This document shows positions 7,727 through 11,643 of a stretch of DNA of 11,643 nucleotides, in pieces. The stretch spans positions 1 to 11,643 of the forward strand of contig WFQT01000351.1 in assembly GCA_015486895.1 (NCBI GenBank), written 5' to 3'. This stretch comes from Anaerolineae bacterium (lineage in GTDB: Bacteria > Chloroflexota > Anaerolineae > JAADDB01). Numbering within the stretch: the stretch's first letter is position 1; every line of letters starts with the position of its first letter. A program made the position numbers and the translations under genes. Under the pieces are notes generated by a model, which did no database searches, was not told where the DNA came from, and saw nothing but the letters and a program-made list of their open reading frames with translations.

Positions 7727-7933
7727 GTCTCTTCCTCGCAGGATAACGGGAAACCGTAACAGAAGACGGATCAGCGCTCTAACAGCTCCATAAAGCAGGA
7801 AATAACCTGAACGTTCGATCAGTCAGAAGCAATTCATGCTGCCAAATGCCACTCTTGCCAAGGTCTCATTCTGGTTGAACAAACTACGCTGTGTCGTGCG
7901 GGCAATATAGTTAATTCTGGTAATTCAAGCTAT

Positions 7934-7962
7934 TTGACAGCACATCTGCTGAGACTTAGATT
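7934..7962 (+). promoter_or_regulatory. Plus-strand promoter-like pair TTGACA - 17 - TAGATT
   Basis: A perfect -35 hexamer (7934-7939) is spaced 17 bases from TAGATT (7957-7962; 4 of 6 match to consensus). It points away from the transporter, towards the 3' end of the response regulator, where no convincing plus-strand gene exists. Either chance or an antisense or small-RNA promoter. Confidence 0.3.
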
Positions 7963-7995
7963 ATGACTGCTAAGCCCGGGATGACCTCACTATTT

Positions 7996-8004
7996 AGTAT
8001 AGCA
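7996..8004 (-). promoter_or_regulatory. Extended -10 promoter element for the transporter genes
   Basis: On the minus strand it reads TGCTATACT, a 5/6 -10 hexamer with the TGn extension, nearly the same as the element before binding protein 2 (TGCTATAAT). Transcription would begin near 7989, giving a leader of about 263 bases before the MalG-type permease. There is no recognisable -35, which fits activator dependence. Confidence 0.45.
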
Positions 8005-8042
8005 GGTTGGAAGAATATGGGTAGGGCCAATTGGCGGAAGTC

Positions 8043-8091
8043 TTATCCGTCACTTGGCTTATCGGTGATAACAAAGAGCGAAATTATCCGT
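8043..8091 (-). promoter_or_regulatory. Three-octamer array, candidate activator binding sites
   Basis: On the minus strand the octamers are ACGGATAA (8043-8050), ACCGATAA (8059-8066) and ACGGATAA (8084-8091), all in the same orientation. Start-to-start steps are 16 and 25 bases, 41 overall, close to four DNA turns between the identical copies. Relative to the predicted start near 7989 they sit at about -55 to -103, a normal place for an activator. The middle copy is also half of the palindrome TTATCGGTGATAA. The neighbouring response regulator is the natural candidate to bind here (inference). Confidence 0.4.
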
Positions 8092-8239
8092 TATGGGAGG
8101 GGAGCAGAATCTGCAAAGCGGTAAAGATATGTCAATTAAAGACCTGGTACGTCCTTGCTGTTATCACAGGCAACCTGCGCTTTTCACAATATAGCAATAC
8201 CTTGTCCACAGATTGCGGTTCGGCCCGGCGAAGGCCCTT

Positions 8240-8902
8240 TCATTTGACAATACCGACTCTAATCGCTTTCACAGCAGCTTGTGTTCGGTCCGAGACATTG
8301 AGCTTGCCCAAGATCGTCTCCACGTGGCTTTTCACGGTGCTGATCCGCAGGTCGAGCATGTTGGCAATAGCCTGGTTTGTCAACCCTTCCACCAACAAAC
8401 GCAACACATCCATCTCCCGATCTGTCAGCGGCTCAATAATGTCCGAAACAATTTCTGCTGATGGCGGAGATGTTTTGTTGAGCTCTCTCAAAACGTTTTG
8501 CAAAAAGCGGTGATCTACCCGGTTGGTGCCAGCTGCTACATCTTTAATTGTAGAGAGTAGGTCTTGCTGAGGGATGCTTTTGAGGATGTAGCCCGATGCC
8601 CCCAAAGCCAGCGCGCGCAACAGGTACGAGGTCGATTGATAAGAAGTCATCATGATCACCCGGCTTCTTAGCCGAGCTTTGCGGATTGTCTCTAAAGCAA
8701 CGATCCCGTCCATGTGCGGCATACGAATGTCCATGAGGATCACATCCGGGTGCATCTTTGTCGCCATATCTATGGCTTCTTGTCCTGTTCTGGCCTCACC
8801 GAGGATGCGAAAACCCGGTGCGTTCAGCATACTGCGAAGGCCGGAACGAACCATTGGGTGGTCATCAGCAATTAGAATGGAAATGCTGTCAACAGCAGAC
8901 AT
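8240..8902 (-). CDS. NarL/FixJ-type response regulator (REC-LuxR HTH)
   Basis: A 220-residue two-component regulator. The receiver domain (about 7-122) has the acidic pair Asp13-Asp14 in IADDHPMVRSGL, the phosphoacceptor Asp58 in ILMDIRMPHMDG, Thr86 in MMTSY and Lys108 in ILKSIPQ. A linker leads to a C-terminal LuxR-type helix-turn-helix (PLTDREMDVLRLLVEGLTNQAIANML then STVKSHVETILGKL), so it is a DNA-binding transcription factor controlled by phosphorylation. I chose the ATG at 8902 because AGGAGG lies 10 bases upstream. A GTG at 8911, which would overlap the kinase stop, sits almost on top of that Shine-Dalgarno. It follows the kinase gene by five bases, so the two are co-transcribed and probably a cognate pair. 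The downstream transporter is its likeliest target (inference). Confidence 0.95.
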   Translation of the reverse strand: MSAVDSISILIADDHPMVRSGLRSMLNAPGFRILGEARTGQEAIDMATKMHPDVILMDIRMPHMDGIVALETIRKARLRSRVIMMTSYQSTSYLLRALALGASGYILKSIPQQDLLSTIKDVAAGTNRVDHRFLQNVLRELNKTSPPSAEIVSDIIEPLTDREMDVLRLLVEGLTNQAIANMLDLRISTVKSHVETILGKLNVSDRTQAAVKAIRVGIVK

Positions 8903-8907
8903 TATGA

Positions 8908-11202
8908 TCACACCTCCTCAACAGTTTTGAACCACGTCATCGGAATGGAAACACGAACGATAGTGCCTTTCCCTGGCTGACTCTCAATGCTAAAACTACC
9001 ATTGAGCAACGCCGTTCTCTCCTGCATGCCCACGATACCCAGATGCGCACTTTCATTCAGACCGGCATCTGCGCTAAAGCCACTACCCCAATCCTGCACT
9101 TCTATAACAAGACGGAACTGCGTGGCCTGAAGCAAGATGCGAATGCGATGGGTATGAGCATGCTTGCGGGAATTGTTGAGCGCTTCCTGGATAATTCGGA
9201 AAATGGCGGTTTCGGCAAAAGAAGGAATTCCGAGGGTGCTGAAGTTTGCCGAGAATTCAAGCTGCCAGCCTTCGCGTTGGGCGATGGCTGCGGCATATTG
9301 CCGCAAGCCGTCAATGAGTGACAGCTCTTCGATTTGAGCCGGACGCAGTTCAGCAACAATCCGCCTGGACTCCTCGATCGCCTCACTGATGCGGTCATGA
9401 GCGCGAGATATTTCGCTTCTGGCCAGTTCCCCAATGCCTGCATCTATCGTTTCCAATGCATTCAGGTGCATGTTCGAGCTTATCAGCAATTGCATAAGGC
9501 TATCATGCAGGTCCAATCCCAGCAATCTCCGTTCTTCCTCTTGAACGTGTGACAACTTCTGTACCAACAGTCTCAGCCGACTCTCTTTGTCCGATAGCTC
9601 CTGATAAAGATGTGCATTAACGAGAGCGATAGCCGCGTGGTCGGCAAGCAGCCTAAGAATGCGAAGATCGTCAGCGTTGAATGAATTACGGTCACTGAGC
9701 TTAACGTACAGAATCCCAACAACATGCCCTTCTTGTTTCAATGGAAAGCCTGCAGCCGCCTGGACTTTCGTGACGGGACCTGCATGCCCACGCCGGGAGA
9801 AAGTGATGTTTTGTTTGTTGATGACCTTGTATTCACCGGTCCGCACAACTGTATTGACTAACTGGTCTGGCACGGGGATCGGTTTCGCAACATGGTCAAT
9901 TTGTTGCGCTCGCGCTCTGACGATGAACTCCAAGTCGTCACTTTCTTGCTTGTAAAGAAAAATCTGCACCTCGAAAGCATGCACCAAGCTAAGCGCGCTG
10001 GCGGCGATAGTGTCCAAAACTTTGCCTGAGTCCAAAGTGCTTGTGAGTTGCAACCCCACATTCCGGAGTGCCTCCAATTCAGAAATACTGGCTTTAAGGC
10101 GTACTTCACGTCTTTGTAACTCGTTCATCATGCTGTTAAATGTTCTCGCCAATTGTGCCAGTTCATCACGCCCTTTGACTTCCACAGGCTCTTCCAATTT
10201 GCCTTCGGCGACACGATCCGCTCCGCTCAACAATGCTGCAATGCCGCTGTTTATCTGCCGTAATGTCAGGGCCGTAACCGTTACTACAGGCAAGGACACT
10301 GCAATAGTCACCAACAGACTGACAAGCATCAAAAGACTAATTGTCGAAGACAGATTGTGCCATGCTAATGACAACTTCATAGCTGACTGTGGTTGTATTT
10401 TCTGGGTCAAAATCTCTTGACTCATGTGAAACAGAATCGCAGCAAAATTCGCAAAGAGGGAGAGTTGTTCATCACGCTCATTTACAATCCGCAAGCTAAT
10501 CGTTTGAATATCAGCAAGAGCCTTATATAAACTTTGGGCTAATTCCCGATCCTGTGCCCCTGTCGCCATGGCACTGTATTGTTGATACTGTTGTTGGAGG
10601 TTTACCGTCGCATCGGAGAGCCGCACCATTTTAGCTTCTTTGGTGGTGATAAGAGACGACATGACGTTCAGCGCCACTTCTCGCACGCTGTTCTCCATTC
10701 CAGTAACATACCTCTGATATGTCACATTATCCGGGTGGTTTGCTGCGATTGGGCCAGAGAGCAGCCGCATGGCTACTGATTGGGCAGCATCCAGAGATTG
10801 AAGGTCACGCGTTTGGGCGTCTCGTAACTGGATCAACGTGCGACCGGTCTTTTCTGCGCTGTCATACGACATACGCAATTGCGCTGCCCAGGATTTCTCT
10901 AGATCATCATTCGCCAATGACTGGTACGCATTCAGTTCCTTCTCGAACACACTGAGGTGATGGTGAAACTGTTCGGCATAGCCGGGTTCTCCTTCCATCA
11001 AGTATCTATAGAGGGCAGCCTCAGCATCCCGCAGTTGAGCGTGCATTTCCAGCGCTACGATTTGTTCCCGAACAGTCACATCTGCAGTGCGCTTCAGAGT
11101 GAACGGTATCTGATGAGACAAGAAAGCCAAAGCAAACAAACTCACCAGCAAAGCAATAGCCAGGAGAGTGACGGCTAAAAGTAGTTTTGTTCTGATATGC
11201 AT
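8908..11202 (-). CDS. Membrane sensor histidine kinase (HAMP-GAF-HisKA_3-HATPase)
   Basis: A 764-residue sensor kinase that autophosphorylates and passes phosphate to the regulator encoded next. Order of parts: membrane segment 7-29; extracytoplasmic, mostly helical region 30-285, whose first part (about 45-95, LRDAEAALYRYLMEGEPGYAEQF) resembles CHASE3-type helical bundles; membrane segment 286-311; HAMP about 312-364; coiled linker; GAF about 393-532; HisKA_3 dimerisation helix with His566 in LLGLDLHDSLMQ; ATPase domain with N-box EALNNSRKHA (Asn676/677), DWGSGF (704-709), LGIVGMQER and GKGT (744-747). All catalytic boxes are intact, so it should be active. The HPK7/NarX-DegS-like type fits a LuxR-type partner. 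The start at 11202 lacks a good Shine-Dalgarno; MHIRTKLLLA is a typical start just before the first membrane helix. Two ligand-sensing parts (outside bundle, inside GAF) may integrate two signals (inference). Signal unknown. Confidence 0.95.
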   Translation of the reverse strand: MHIRTKLLLAVTLLAIALLVSLFALAFLSHQIPFTLKRTADVTVREQIVALEMHAQLRDAEAALYRYLMEGEPGYAEQFHHHLSVFEKELNAYQSLANDDLEKSWAAQLRMSYDSAEKTGRTLIQLRDAQTRDLQSLDAAQSVAMRLLSGPIAANHPDNVTYQRYVTGMENSVREVALNVMSSLITTKEAKMVRLSDATVNLQQQYQQYSAMATGAQDRELAQSLYKALADIQTISLRIVNERDEQLSLFANFAAILFHMSQEILTQKIQPQSAMKLSLAWHNLSSTISLLMLVSLLVTIAVSLPVVTVTALTLRQINSGIAALLSGADRVAEGKLEEPVEVKGRDELAQLARTFNSMMNELQRREVRLKASISELEALRNVGLQLTSTLDSGKVLDTIAASALSLVHAFEVQIFLYKQESDDLEFIVRARAQQIDHVAKPIPVPDQLVNTVVRTGEYKVINKQNITFSRRGHAGPVTKVQAAAGFPLKQEGHVVGILYVKLSDRNSFNADDLRILRLLADHAAIALVNAHLYQELSDKESRLRLLVQKLSHVQEEERRLLGLDLHDSLMQLLISSNMHLNALETIDAGIGELARSEISRAHDRISEAIEESRRIVAELRPAQIEELSLIDGLRQYAAAIAQREGWQLEFSANFSTLGIPSFAETAIFRIIQEALNNSRKHAHTHRIRILLQATQFRLVIEVQDWGSGFSADAGLNESAHLGIVGMQERTALLNGSFSIESQPGKGTIVRVSIPMTWFKTVEEV

Positions 11203-11583
11203 CGAATATTTACGACTTTCTTCTCAACGAATGACTTCCACATCGTCTACGTTTTCTGTCGCGCTTCTCACGATAGATTGAGCAACAGGTGTCAACATTC
11301 AATCGCTATTCGCACCTCCGACACGATGAAGCGGAGGGTAGTAATGGAGCGATCAGGCGACTCCTCCTCCAATAACTCGTTGCAGTTTCTACTTCCAAGA
11401 AGATTAGATGATCGTTTGGCCATCCCCAGCGTACTGCCGGAGAAAGCCACTTCACCACGTTGTGTACCGGCACTTATTATAATGCCATAAGCAATAGACA
11501 TTATCACGATTAAATTGAAAAAGAGGACAAAGAGGGGTATCCTTTTCAAACTGTTAACAGCAGATCTGAAAGGAGCCCCTCCA
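11203..11583. other. Region upstream of the kinase gene and second transposase, no secure gene
   Basis: This 381-base stretch separates the kinase start from a plus-strand transposase start. It holds a minus-strand open frame (11292-11591, TTG start, overlapping the transposase start) of 99 codons with one hydrophobic segment (IPLFVLFFNLIVIMSIAYGIII). Its start codon has no clear ribosome site and I do not recognise it. A minus-strand TTGACA (11290-11295) has no -10 at proper spacing. Part of the right side probably belongs to the second insertion sequence; its outer end cannot be fixed because the other end is outside the window. Confidence 0.5.
11551..11568. repeat. Two adjacent perfect palindromes before the second transposase
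   Basis: CTGTTAACAG (11551-11560) is directly followed by CAGATCTG (11561-11568), both perfect palindromes without spacer. They lie just upstream of the transposase ribosome site, so they may be part of the element's end or a protein-binding site. Chance cannot be excluded. Confidence 0.4.
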
Positions 11584-11643
11584 ATGACCAATTATGCCAC
11601 ACTTGCTGAAAAACCGAGACAATTTCATGCATTGACCGGATAC
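11584..11643 (+). CDS. Start of a second IS transposase (partial, cut by window end)
   Basis: Twenty in-frame codons run to the window edge. The ATG at 11584 has an excellent AAAGGAG (11569-11575) eight bases upstream. The peptide includes LAEKPRQFHALTGY, which resembles the N-terminus of transposases with a helix-turn-helix ahead of a DDE domain (IS5-type, where K-P-x-x-F-x-x-L-T-G precedes E-E-F). Only the N-terminus is visible, so completeness, family and catalytic residues cannot be judged. It is oriented opposite to the kinase gene. Confidence 0.65.
   Translation, partial: MTNYATLAEKPRQFHALTGY

Larger units (their letters stand above)
7727..8239. other. Intergenic control region between regulator and transporter genes
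   Basis: A 513-base stretch with no convincing gene on either strand. It contains an extended -10 element facing the transporter (7996-8004), three related octamers upstream of it (8043-8091), a plus-strand TTGACA/TAGATT promoter-like pair (7934-7962), an 8-base palindrome GAACGTTC (7809-7816), and a 13-base palindrome TTATCGGTGATAA (8059-8071). A small hairpin (TTGCTGT / ACAGGCAA with one bulge, 8155-8173) lies 67 bases past the regulator stop. No T-tailed terminator is visible after the response regulator. Confidence 0.6.

Noticed and set aside
7904..7909. Minus-strand TATATT as -10 for the transporter genes
   Set aside because: The best -35-like sequence, TTGAAT, is only 13 bases away and there is no TGn extension; the element at 7996-8004 is better.
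8196..8206. DnaA-box-like TTGTCCACA
   Set aside because: It is a single imperfect copy with no cluster, AT-rich tract or replication gene nearby, so an origin is not supported.
8220..8240. GC-rich stretch after the response regulator stop as an intrinsic terminator
   Set aside because: Only a 4-bp TTCG/CGAA stem can be drawn and no T-run follows on the minus strand.
8031..8513. Plus-strand open frame of 160 codons reaching into the response regulator
   Set aside because: Most of it is antisense to the LuxR-type DNA-binding domain; it has no ribosome site and its peptide looks like out-of-frame translation.
11267..11295. TTGACA on the minus strand as the kinase promoter
   Set aside because: The bases at 16-18 spacing (around CGTGAG) bear no resemblance to a -10 hexamer, and the nearest TATCGT is only 14 bases away.
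1..11643. CRISPR arrays, rRNA genes, retron or toxin-antitoxin systems
   Set aside because: Reading the window I saw no regularly spaced direct repeats, rRNA-like sequence, reverse transcriptase motifs or small two-gene cassettes with ribosome sites.

Overview
The window looks like a chromosomal segment of a Chloroflexota-type bacterium (inference). The main clue is the tether after the lipobox of one solute-binding lipoprotein: a run of V/E/K/T residues (IEKVVTKEV) leading into TPTPGP, a style I associate with Anaerolineae and Caldilineae binding proteins. Base composition is moderate, and most genes with clear ribosome binding sites use AGGAG-type sites.

Layout, left to right: (1) a minus-strand rhamnosyltransferase-like glycosyltransferase (85-903). 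(2) A complete insertion sequence (1009-2594) with 17/17 inverted repeats and one plus-strand DDE transposase. (3) A minus-strand carbohydrate ABC transporter block, read right to left: MalG-type permease (7726-6833), solute-binding lipoprotein 1 (6708-5269), MalF-type permease (5195-4254), and a paralogous solute-binding lipoprotein 2 (4042-2639). No ATP-binding subunit lies in the window. (4) A 513-base intergenic control region (7727-8239). (5) A minus-strand two-component pair: response regulator (8902-8240) and a 764-residue membrane histidine kinase (11202-8908). (6) A 381-base stretch with no secure gene, then the first 20 codons of a second, plus-strand transposase (11584-11643) cut by the window edge.

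Likely working model: the kinase has an extracytoplasmic helical sensor, HAMP, GAF, HisKA_3 and ATPase domains, and passes phosphate to the LuxR/NarL-type regulator. The obvious candidate target is the transporter block immediately downstream on the same strand. Upstream of the first permease there is an extended -10 element (TGCTATACT, minus strand) preceded by three near-identical octamers (ACGGATAA, ACCGATAA, ACGGATAA on the minus strand), arranged as an activator array would be. The second lipoprotein has its own extended -10 element (TGCTATAAT). A 33-base, almost perfect hairpin sits between lipoprotein 1 and the MalF-type permease, where it could protect the lipoprotein message and set the lipoprotein:permease ratio. 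The regulatory link and the substrate are inferences; the genes and sites are seen in the sequence.

Nothing here is a clearly new class of system. The parts most worth a second look are the unusual transporter order (G-E-F-E') with a second, separately promoted binding protein, the intercistronic hairpin, and the octamer array.
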